The notes under the pieces are model-generated. The model worked only from the letters and a program-made list of their open reading frames with translations. It was not told the origin of the DNA and did not search any database. The position numbers and the translations under genes were made by a program. DNA of 64,000 bases, taken from assembly GCA_049670505.1 (NCBI GenBank), contig JBATTK010000036.1:81791-145790 (forward strand), in the 5' to 3' direction. This DNA comes from JBATTK01 sp049670505 (GTDB taxonomy: Bacteria > Bacteroidota > Bacteroidia > Flavobacteriales > Flavobacteriaceae). Below are positions 57,415 to 64,000 of this stretch, in pieces. Position 1 is the first letter of the stretch. Every line of letters begins with the position of its first letter.

Positions 57415-59049
57415 TTAAATATTATGATCGATAATTTGATGCGCATCAATGAGCGGACCTCCATGCATAATCTCATCCGAAGCCTGATCAACAAATTTAT
57501 CAAAGTTCAAATGGAAGGAGTGTGCCAATTGTATGGACTTGCTGATATATACCCCTTTTTGCAACCAAGTGTTCAAAGGATCCAGAATTTCCGAAGGAAC
57601 ACCGTGGCAGTACTTGGGCATATGTAGACCAAAAATAGGATGCTGTTCATAATCTACATCGTTTAATTCCCCTTTCATTGCAGCGGTAATCATGGCACGG
57701 GTATATTTGAGCTTAATACGTGAGCCCACTCCATAAGGGCCACCGCTCCAACCGGTATTGATCAGCCAAACGTTAACACCGGCTTCCGTCATTTTTTTGC
57801 TCAGCATCTCCGCATAAACGGTAGGGTGCAAAGGCATAAAGGGTTCCCCAAAACAAGCGGAGAAGGAGGGAACCGGCTCTGTTACTCCGGCTTCGGTACC
57901 GGCCACCTTGGCCGTATAGCCCGAGATAAAATGATAGGCCGCCTGTCCCGGTGTTAATTTTGATATGGGAGGCAATACCCCAAAGGCATCACAGGTGAGA
58001 AAGAAAATATTCTTTGGATTCCCGGCATAGGAAGGTTCCACGATATTATCGATATGGTCAATAGGATAACTTACCCTTGTATTTTGGGTGATCGTGATAT
58101 CCTCATAGTCCACTTCCTTGGTCCCTTCCTTAAAAACAATATTCTCTAACATGGCCCCCGGACGTATGGCCCTATAAATGTCCGGTTCTTTTTCTTCCGT
58201 TAGGTCTACCACTTTTGCATAGCATCCGCCTTCAAAGTTAAAAATGGTGTTCTCCGCGGTCCATCCATGTTCGTCATCACCGATCAATCTGCGTTCCGGA
58301 TCGGCGGAAAGGGTTGTTTTTCCGGTTCCCGAAAGGCCAAAGAATATGGCGGTTTCCCCGTCTTCGCCTACATTGGCGGAACAGTGCATAGGTAATACGT
58401 TATACTCTACGGGGAGAATAAGGTTCATTGCTGTGAAAACCCCTTTCTTCATTTCCCCGGCATAGGCGGAACCTCCTACCAAGGCTATCTTTCTGGTGAA
58501 GTCCAAGATAGAAAAATTTCCTTGTCGTATACCAAAAGCTTCTGGATCGGGGGCCTCGTAGCCAGGGGCACAAACTATAAGCCAATCCTCGGAGAAATCA
58601 ACAATCTCCTCCTCCTTAAGGCGGAGGAACATGCTGTTTACAAAGTAATTGGACCAAGGATATTCCGTAATGGTACGTATATTCAATCGATATTCGGGTG
58701 CGGCACCCACGTAGCCGTCATGAACATAGATCTCTTTACCGGAAAGGTAATTTACGACTTCATCATACAGTTTTTGAAAGTTATCCGGGTCCAAAGGTTT
58801 GTTAATACGGTTCCAAAATATTTTATCGGCCGTATACGCATCTTTTACCAAAAAACGGTCTTTGGGCGATCTTCCCGTAAACTTTCCGGTATTGATGCAT
58901 AGTGTTCCGTTTTCAGTTTCCGTACCCATACCTTTTTCCACGGTAATCCGTTGTAAAGTTTCGGCATTTAGATTCCAATGGGCCGTAACGTTTGTTAGTC
59001 CGTACTTTTCCAGATTGGTATCTTTCGGTGGTTTTGATACAATTTCCAT
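57415..59049 (-). CDS. pckA: Phosphoenolpyruvate carboxykinase (ATP)
   Basis: 544 residues. Substrate and nucleotide motifs: NTGKFTGRSPKDRFLVKD, MHCSANVGEDGETAIFFGLS, the P-loop GLSGTGKTTLSADPERRLIG and DDEHGW. It interconverts oxaloacetate plus ATP with phosphoenolpyruvate, CO2 and ADP. In a fermentative setting it can run toward oxaloacetate and feed succinate formation. A strong terminator follows; the transporter gene lies upstream on the same strand (26 bp). Confidence 0.97.
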   Translation of the reverse strand: MEIVSKPPKDTNLEKYGLTNVTAHWNLNAETLQRITVEKGMGTETENGTLCINTGKFTGRSPKDRFLVKDAYTADKIFWNRINKPLDPDNFQKLYDEVVNYLSGKEIYVHDGYVGAAPEYRLNIRTITEYPWSNYFVNSMFLRLKEEEIVDFSEDWLIVCAPGYEAPDPEAFGIRQGNFSILDFTRKIALVGGSAYAGEMKKGVFTAMNLILPVEYNVLPMHCSANVGEDGETAIFFGLSGTGKTTLSADPERRLIGDDEHGWTAENTIFNFEGGCYAKVVDLTEEKEPDIYRAIRPGAMLENIVFKEGTKEVDYEDITITQNTRVSYPIDHIDNIVEPSYAGNPKNIFFLTCDAFGVLPPISKLTPGQAAYHFISGYTAKVAGTEAGVTEPVPSFSACFGEPFMPLHPTVYAEMLSKKMTEAGVNVWLINTGWSGGPYGVGSRIKLKYTRAMITAAMKGELNDVDYEQHPIFGLHMPKYCHGVPSEILDPLNTWLQKGVYISKSIQLAHSFHLNFDKFVDQASDEIMHGGPLIDAHQIIDHNI

Positions 59050-59075
59050 AGTATTCTAATTTTAGGTTTATAGTG

Positions 59076-60914
59076 TTAGAAAGGCCATATCAATGGCACT
59101 AAAAATATTGAAACAATAAAAAATAAAAGCAATAGGGGAAACCCTACTTTGAAATAATCTAAAAATTTATAATCCCCAGCAGCCATCACCATGGCATTTG
59201 TGGTGGTTCCTACCGGAGTAAGAAAGGCCGTAGACGCGCTAATGGCGACCGCTATCATGAAAGGTTTTGGCGAAACCCCCATGGAATCTGCCGCAATCAA
59301 AGCAATAGGCGCCATAAGTACAGCGGTGGCCGAGTTGTTTATGGTTTGGCTAAAGGAAGTGGTCAATAAAAAAACGCCGCCCAAAAGGGCAATCGGGTGA
59401 ATAGCCCCTAAAAAATCTACAAGACCGCTTGCCGTCATTTGTGCGATTCCCGTTTTCTGTAAAGCAATACCCATAGGAATCATAGCGGCAATCATGACCA
59501 CGCTTGTCCAGCTTATTCCTTTATACGCTTTAGTGATGGGTACACATCCGGTCAACATAAGGATTCCTGCGCAAACCAAGGCCGCCACGGCACCGGGCAC
59601 TATTTTAAATACCAATAAAAAAATCATTAGTAATAAAGTCCCAAGGGCTATATAAGATTTAGGCGTAAGCTTGTCCACATTTTTGGCCATAGCCTCCGGA
59701 CTCCCTGCGATTACCAGATTTTCATAGGTTTTTTGCAACTCTTCAATTGCTTTCCAAGGGCCTCTGATAATGAAAGCATCCCCCGGCTTAACCTTTATTT
59801 TTGTATCCTTTAACGGACCATTGTCCCGGGAAGCCCCTACGAGTTGGATACCACCTTTTTCTAGATATCTTCCCAAAGCAATGGTTTTGCCTACAAAGAC
59901 AGAATTAGGGGTGATGATCATCTGTGACAACCCTACTTCTTGGTTAATAAGTTCCTCCTTAAGATTTGCATCCGTATATTCAAAGGGAATGACGCCCAAT
60001 TTATACTTGAGCATTAAGGTATCTACATCTGCCGTTTTCCCTTTTACTGTTATAATATCATGATACCGCATTTCGGTATCCGGGGTAGGGAACTCTACAA
60101 AAGGAGGGATTCCCTTTAAAGGACTAGGGTGCCTGCGACGTAAGCGCATAATGTTGACCCGGTGATTTTCTTCAAAATTCCACTCTCCAATTTTCGTATT
60201 GATGAGGGGAGACATAGAACGAATGCGAAAACGGTATACTTCATCTCCTATACTATAGTTCTTGATCCATTTATGCATTTCCGAATCAATGTTCACCGGT
60301 CTGTCCGTAGTTTTGTTGCTAGGGAGTAGGCGGTAGCCGATATATCTAAAGTAGAGTAGGGCAATAACCAATAAGGGCAGGCCTATGAGACCAAACTCAA
60401 AAAATGAAAAACCTTGCATCCCTGCATCTACGAGTGCATTACTGGCAATAATATTCGGTGGGGTTCCCGTTAAGGTCAACAGACCTCCCGTATTAGATCC
60501 AAAAGCGATGGGCATTAATAATTTGGAAGGAAGCGTTCCTGCATTCCAGGCGGCGGAAACGGTAACCGGAAGTAGGGCCGCAACCGTTCCGGTATTGCTG
60601 ACAAAACCCGATAATATACTAGACCCCAAAGTCACTATAATCAACAATTTAGGAATGCTATTCCCTGCCCAGGAAACAAATTTTTTCCCTGCCAAGGCAG
60701 TCCAACCTGTTCGGGATAAGCCTTCACCTATAATGAACAAGGCGGCAATCATGATTACCGTAGGATTGCTAAAACCGCTAAGGGTCTCATTTAAATTAAG
60801 CGTTCCCACTAAGAACAGGGCAAGCATGGACATTAGCGCTACTACATCGGGAGGGAATTTACCCCAAATAAATAAAACAATAGTGAAAACTAATATCACC
60901 AGGACTTCTGTCAT
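59076..60914 (-). CDS. SLC13/DASS-type anion transporter with two RCK_C domains
   Basis: 612 residues. N-terminal helices (VLVILVFTIVLFIWGKFPPD), then the SNTGTVAALLPVTVSAAWNA and SNTGGLLTLTGTPPNIIASN motifs of the CitM/DASS superfamily. In the middle, from about 205 to 400, two TrkA-C (RCK_C) domains (SPLINTKIGEWNF and NSVFVGKTIALGRYLEKG). The C-terminal half repeats the motif as INNSATAVLMAPIALIAADS and TPVGTTTNAMVMAAGDYKFL. Such proteins carry dicarboxylates, sulfate or similar anions; substrate cannot be told. Position beside pckA suggests dicarboxylates. Confidence 0.9.
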   Translation of the reverse strand: MTEVLVILVFTIVLFIWGKFPPDVVALMSMLALFLVGTLNLNETLSGFSNPTVIMIAALFIIGEGLSRTGWTALAGKKFVSWAGNSIPKLLIIVTLGSSILSGFVSNTGTVAALLPVTVSAAWNAGTLPSKLLMPIAFGSNTGGLLTLTGTPPNIIASNALVDAGMQGFSFFEFGLIGLPLLVIALLYFRYIGYRLLPSNKTTDRPVNIDSEMHKWIKNYSIGDEVYRFRIRSMSPLINTKIGEWNFEENHRVNIMRLRRRHPSPLKGIPPFVEFPTPDTEMRYHDIITVKGKTADVDTLMLKYKLGVIPFEYTDANLKEELINQEVGLSQMIITPNSVFVGKTIALGRYLEKGGIQLVGASRDNGPLKDTKIKVKPGDAFIIRGPWKAIEELQKTYENLVIAGSPEAMAKNVDKLTPKSYIALGTLLLMIFLLVFKIVPGAVAALVCAGILMLTGCVPITKAYKGISWTSVVMIAAMIPMGIALQKTGIAQMTASGLVDFLGAIHPIALLGGVFLLTTSFSQTINNSATAVLMAPIALIAADSMGVSPKPFMIAVAISASTAFLTPVGTTTNAMVMAAGDYKFLDYFKVGFPLLLLFFIVSIFLVPLIWPF

Positions 60915-60930
60915 TAGCTCTTTAAGTTTA

Positions 60931-61716
60931 TTAGTCTATTGCCAATATCGGCACTTTGGAATGCATAGTGAGTTCCTTGGTCAGGAGTCCTTCGGAAGGT
61001 GTCGCTTCTTTGGTATGGTTTCTAGGAAGGATGGCGATCATATCTATATCTTTTTCCGAAACGTAAGAAAAGATACCTTCGACCACATCAGGATTCTCCA
61101 TAAAAATATGATGGGAATAAAAATTTTCTAAATAGTATTCCAAAACATTCTCATTGCTCTCATCCGCTTTGGAATAGCCATAGGTTCCAGGTTCGTTCTG
61201 TATGGTAAGCACATGGACCATTGCATTGAATCTTCTGGTTACTTCCAATAAGGTGCCCAATACTTCTACATCATCAATTTTGTCTTTTCCCAATACTAAT
61301 GCTATCTTTTTGACATTCAAGGTTTTTGCACTTTCGGGAACCACCAGTACCGGACAATCCGCCTTTGTTACCAATTTAGAGGTGTTGGTCACTGCTTCAT
61401 CCGTTTCATCTCCAACGCCCGATGTGCCCATAATGACCAAATCTATTTGTTGACTTTTTTGAATAGATACAATAGAATCTGTTAAGGAGCCAGATTTTGA
61501 AATCCATTCCATTGGCGATTTTAGGGTACCGGAATATTGGTCTTTGAGTTTTTCAAAATCCTCTTCCCTTATTTCCGCATCCTTGTCCGGAGAGATATAT
61601 GCCAGCAGAATTTTCATGTGCTCATCTTGTCCAACAAAATCCATCGTATATTCAAGTGCGTTTTTGGAGATTTTGGAAAAATCGAAAGGAACCAAAATGG
61701 TAGAAATCTTATCCAT
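60931..61716 (-). CDS. Universal stress protein, separate branch
   Basis: 261 residues, starting MDKISTILVPFDFSKISKNA. Domain 1 has GTSGVGDETDEAVTNTSKLV in the place of the ATP loop: the first glycines remain, but the final Gly-Ser is replaced by Thr-Asn, so nucleotide binding is doubtful. Domain 2 also lacks the loop (LPRNHTKEATPSEGLLTKEL) and ends VPILAID. It differs from the ten-member subfamily in both signatures. It is 16 bp upstream of the transporter gene on the same strand and has its own Fnr-type promoter. Confidence 0.88.
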   Translation of the reverse strand: MDKISTILVPFDFSKISKNALEYTMDFVGQDEHMKILLAYISPDKDAEIREEDFEKLKDQYSGTLKSPMEWISKSGSLTDSIVSIQKSQQIDLVIMGTSGVGDETDEAVTNTSKLVTKADCPVLVVPESAKTLNVKKIALVLGKDKIDDVEVLGTLLEVTRRFNAMVHVLTIQNEPGTYGYSKADESNENVLEYYLENFYSHHIFMENPDVVEGIFSYVSEKDIDMIAILPRNHTKEATPSEGLLTKELTMHSKVPILAID

Positions 61717-61749
61717 AGTGTTTAGGGTTGATTACTAATTAATACAGTG

Positions 61750-61792
61750 TAAAACTAGTGCTAGGTTTGTAGCAAAAACATGACTCTTGTCA
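61750..61792 (-). promoter_or_regulatory. Fnr-type box plus -7 element for the USP at 61716
   Basis: Palindrome TGACTCTTGTCA at 61781-61792, minus-strand -7 element TAGTTTTA at 61750-61757, spacing 29.5 nt. The USP, transporter and pckA genes lie closely spaced behind it on one strand, so control could extend to all three. The rest of the 327-bp gap to the ROK gene is AT-rich with nothing recognisable. Confidence 0.68.
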
Positions 61793-62043
61793 TACTATTA
61801 AAAAAAACATCTTCTTAGTATTGAAGCCGAATAGAAGTAAAGAACATTGTGCCTTATAAATGTACTTGGTTCAAGTTTAATTATATTTTAAATTAAAGTT
61901 AAGGTTTTGGGCTTTGATAAAAAAAGATTCTTAAAAGAATAGCAATTCCCTATCATTGAACCCATCTTGAGTCATTATAGTAAAAGAAGATACCTTTACT
62001 TTTATATATTTAAATATTACTTTGTTTTTAATCAATATATTTT

Positions 62044-63003
62044 ATGGATATCGTTGCAGGAATAGATATTGGAGGTACCAAGACCAAACTAGGTCTAGTA
62101 AACAAGGATGGAGAGTGTCTTACATCTACTTACTTTAGAACAAGGGAATTTCCCGATCTGGATTCCTATTTGGATCGCATACGGGATACTATCCAGGAGT
62201 TGATCGCGTCCTATACCAAGGAAGATTTAAATCTGTTGGGTTGTGGTATTGGGGCTCCAAACGCCTCCAGTAGAAACGGTACTATTGTAAATGCGAGTAA
62301 TTTAGTTTGGAAAGGAACCGTCCCTATTCTTGAAAAACTACAGGAACGGATGCCCATGCCCATGCGTATTATGAACGATGCCAGCGCTGCCGCCCTCGGC
62401 GAGATGCTTTTTGGGAATGGCAAGGGGATGACGGATTTTATAGTGGTCACCTTGGGGACAGGTTTTGGAGCTGGTATCGTCGCCAATGGTAAGCTTGTTG
62501 ATGGATATGATGGTTTTGCCGGGGAACTAGGTCATGTAGACATGACTTTGGGAGATGGCAGGGTTACCGGACAAAATATAAGGGGAGGACTAGAGGCCTA
62601 TGTTTCCGCGACCGGACTTAAACGAACTATTCTATATATGCTCAGTAAATATTTGGATGATAGTAGGTTTCGCTCCATCGCTTATAACGATCTTCACGGG
62701 GAGGATATCACAAAAGCGGCGGAAGAAGGCGACCCCATTGCATTAAAGGCATTTGAATATACTGCCGATATCCTGGGGCTGGCACTGGCCAACTTCACCG
62801 CTTTTACACAACCTGAAGCTTTCTTTTTAATGGGGGGGTTGGTAAACAGTGGTAAATGGATTTTAGATCCGTTGGAGAGATACTTTGAGGAGTATCTGTT
62901 GGAGGTATACCGGGGAAAAGTAAAACTGTTGCAATCCGGTTTGCCGGGAAAAACGGCGGCTATTTGTGGGGCCGCCGCCTTAATTTGGGAGGAGCATCAA
63001 TAA
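62044..63003 (+). CDS. ROK-family sugar kinase, probable glucokinase, without the zinc motif
   Basis: 319 residues. ATP-binding IAGIDIGGTKTKLGLVNKDG-type N-terminus (DIGGTKTKLGL), then NDASAAALGEMLFGNGKGM, VTLGTGFGAGIVANGKLVDG and the sugar-contact segment GFAGELGHVDMT. The usual zinc-binding CGCGxxGCxE that follows in ROK proteins is absent; this protein has GDGRVTGQNIRGGLEAYVSA instead, which keeps only the final Gly-Gly-x-Glu. It probably phosphorylates glucose or a related sugar. Confidence 0.88.
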   Translation: MDIVAGIDIGGTKTKLGLVNKDGECLTSTYFRTREFPDLDSYLDRIRDTIQELIASYTKEDLNLLGCGIGAPNASSRNGTIVNASNLVWKGTVPILEKLQERMPMPMRIMNDASAAALGEMLFGNGKGMTDFIVVTLGTGFGAGIVANGKLVDGYDGFAGELGHVDMTLGDGRVTGQNIRGGLEAYVSATGLKRTILYMLSKYLDDSRFRSIAYNDLHGEDITKAAEEGDPIALKAFEYTADILGLALANFTAFTQPEAFFLMGGLVNSGKWILDPLERYFEEYLLEVYRGKVKLLQSGLPGKTAAICGAAALIWEEHQ

Positions 63004-63487
63004 ATAGCGTGAGTTCGATTTAAAATCTGTTCCTAATATCGACTAAGGCCAATAAAATCAGATAATGTCTCCTCGAGCGCAGTCCAGAGGTAGTTAAATT
63101 GTAGTAAACATAAATAGGTCTCGACTTTAGTTTATCTTGAGCGCACTTGTCTACCGAAGTGCGGTCACTGAGCGAAGTCGAAGTGTTGCCTCTTTCACCA
63201 AAGTAACCTTTGCTACTAAGGCTGAAAATGAAGGTAGAGTCGAAAGGCCCGACCTGACAAAATTAATTGGAAACTGATAATCAGATAATTACGGTTGTTA
63301 GTTATATCGAACTCACGTTAAATAGGTCTACAAGTTGTTGGAATAGTAAGGGTAGCAAGGAATAAAACTGTACTATCCGTGGTTCTACCTATAATTACCT
63401 TGGGAAACCGTTCATTTTAAAGAAAAATCAGTACCTTTTTCATCGGATGGATCCATAGCGAATCCACTCGCTTGAAAAAAAGGTGTC
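63004..63487. other. Intergenic region with short interspersed repeats
   Basis: 484 bp without a gene. Contains motifs of the flavobacterial interspersed type: TTGAGCGCACTTGTCTACCG near 63139 and CACTGAGCGAAGTCGAAGTG near 63165, the latter related to the motif at 1482. I see no TGAY-N4-RTCA box and no clear promoter for the sulfatase. Confidence 0.5.
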
Positions 63488-64000
63488 ATGAAAAGTAAGT
63501 ATGGTTTGTTCATTGTAATCCTGGGGATGCTATTGATATCCTATAAACCGTCCAAGAATGTTCTGGCCCAGGAAACCCGACCGAATATTATTTTCATTAT
63601 GTCAGATGATCATGCACAGCGGGCTATCAGTGCCTATGGGGGCAATTTAATCCAGACGCCCCATATGGATCGTATTGCCCGGGAAGGGATGTTATTCCGA
63701 AACAGTTTTGTTACAAATTCGATTTGTGCTCCAAGCAGGGCGACTATGCTTACCGGAAAGTTTAGTCATATCAACGGAAAGAAGGACAACATCGATACTT
63801 TTAATGGAAGTCAAACAACTTTTCCCAAGCTTTTACAGACAGCGGGATATGAGACGGCCGTCATTGGCAAATGGCACTTAAAAAGCACACCACAGGGGTT
63901 CGATTATTATGATATCCTTATCGGCCAAGGACAGTCCTATCAACCAAAATTTGTTGCGGGACACGACACTCCCAGAGTGGAGGGCTATGTTACCGATATC
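63488..64000 (+). CDS. Sulfatase, S1 family, N-terminal part (cut by the window end)
   Basis: The first 171 residues of a longer gene. Signal peptide MKSKYGLFIVILGMLLISY up to about VLAQ, then RPNIIFIMSDDHAQRAISAY with metal-binding Asp residues, and the formylglycine motif C-x-P-S-R in SICAPSRATMLTGKFSHING, followed by FPKLLQTAGYETAVIGKWHL. Exported sulfatases of this kind remove sulfate from marine algal polysaccharides. Start chosen as the ATG giving the signal peptide. The substrate cannot be assigned from this part. Confidence 0.9.
   Translation, partial: MKSKYGLFIVILGMLLISYKPSKNVLAQETRPNIIFIMSDDHAQRAISAYGGNLIQTPHMDRIAREGMLFRNSFVTNSICAPSRATMLTGKFSHINGKKDNIDTFNGSQTTFPKLLQTAGYETAVIGKWHLKSTPQGFDYYDILIGQGQSYQPKFVAGHDTPRVEGYVTDI

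Noticed and set aside
61717..62043. Fnr-type control of the ROK kinase
   Set aside because: The only box in the gap is phased toward the minus-strand USP; TTGAGTCATTA near 61968 lacks the second half-site.

Overview
The window looks like chromosomal DNA of a marine member of the Flavobacteriaceae (Bacteroidota); a Maribacter/Zobellia/Arenibacter-like genus is my inference. The signs are TAnnTTTG-type -7 promoter elements, a fused CcoNO cytochrome oxidase subunit, a Sec-type (clade II) nitrous oxide reductase cluster with the Bacteroidota gene set, many two-domain universal stress proteins, and an S1-type sulfatase at the right edge. I see no tRNA, rRNA, CRISPR array, insertion sequence or phage gene.

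Layout. 1-1.4 kb: end of a slipin gene and a WG-repeat protein. 1.6-5.8 kb: ribosome hibernation factor, two universal stress proteins (USPs), hemN and a divergent Rrf2 regulator. 5.9-13.4 kb: nitrous oxide reduction (cytochrome c, fasciclin lipoprotein, nosZ, membrane protein, nosL, cupin, nosD, nosF, nosY). 13.6-24.3 kb, minus strand: group 3 truncated haemoglobin, CoA-transferase, TauE/SafE-like protein, ccoH, ccoG, ccoP, ccoQ, ccoNO, ccoS and the copper ATPase ccoI, then a divergent Crp/Fnr regulator. 25.3-44 kb: ten USPs of one subfamily mixed with a nucleoside salvage operon (terB-like, deoC, deoD), a histidine kinase with a LOV photosensor domain, a receiver-Crp/Fnr fusion response regulator, ClbS-like and thioredoxin genes, Hsp20 and several unrecognised small proteins. 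45-63 kb: mainly energy metabolism under oxygen limitation (D-lactate dehydrogenase, cardiolipin synthase, pta-ackA, phosphofructokinase, glycogen phosphorylase, PEP carboxykinase, an anion transporter, a thirteenth USP, a ROK kinase), then a sulfatase cut by the window end.

The unifying observation is a palindrome TGAY-N4-RTCA (Fnr/Crp type) in front of sixteen transcription units. In fifteen cases its centre lies exactly 29.5 nt upstream of the first T of a TAnnTTTG-like -7 element (28.5 nt in the sixteenth). Two of the -7 elements are poor. This phasing is what class II activation would need, and it assigns hpf, hemN, nos, cco, ccoI, hsp20, terB-deoC-deoD, most USPs and unknown small genes to one low-oxygen regulon. 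The window encodes two candidate regulators with nearly the same recognition helix (TESAIR and TESLIR): the stand-alone Fnr-like protein, and the response regulator paired with the LOV kinase. The gene content (USPs, Hsp20, hibernation factor, fermentation, high-affinity oxidase) recalls the mycobacterial DosR dormancy regulon, although the regulators are unrelated.

The intergenic DNA holds two unusual repeat families. One is a roughly 110-bp highly structured dispersed repeat in four copies with compensatory base changes. The other consists of islands of degenerate tandem repeats that keep a strict 7-bp period.
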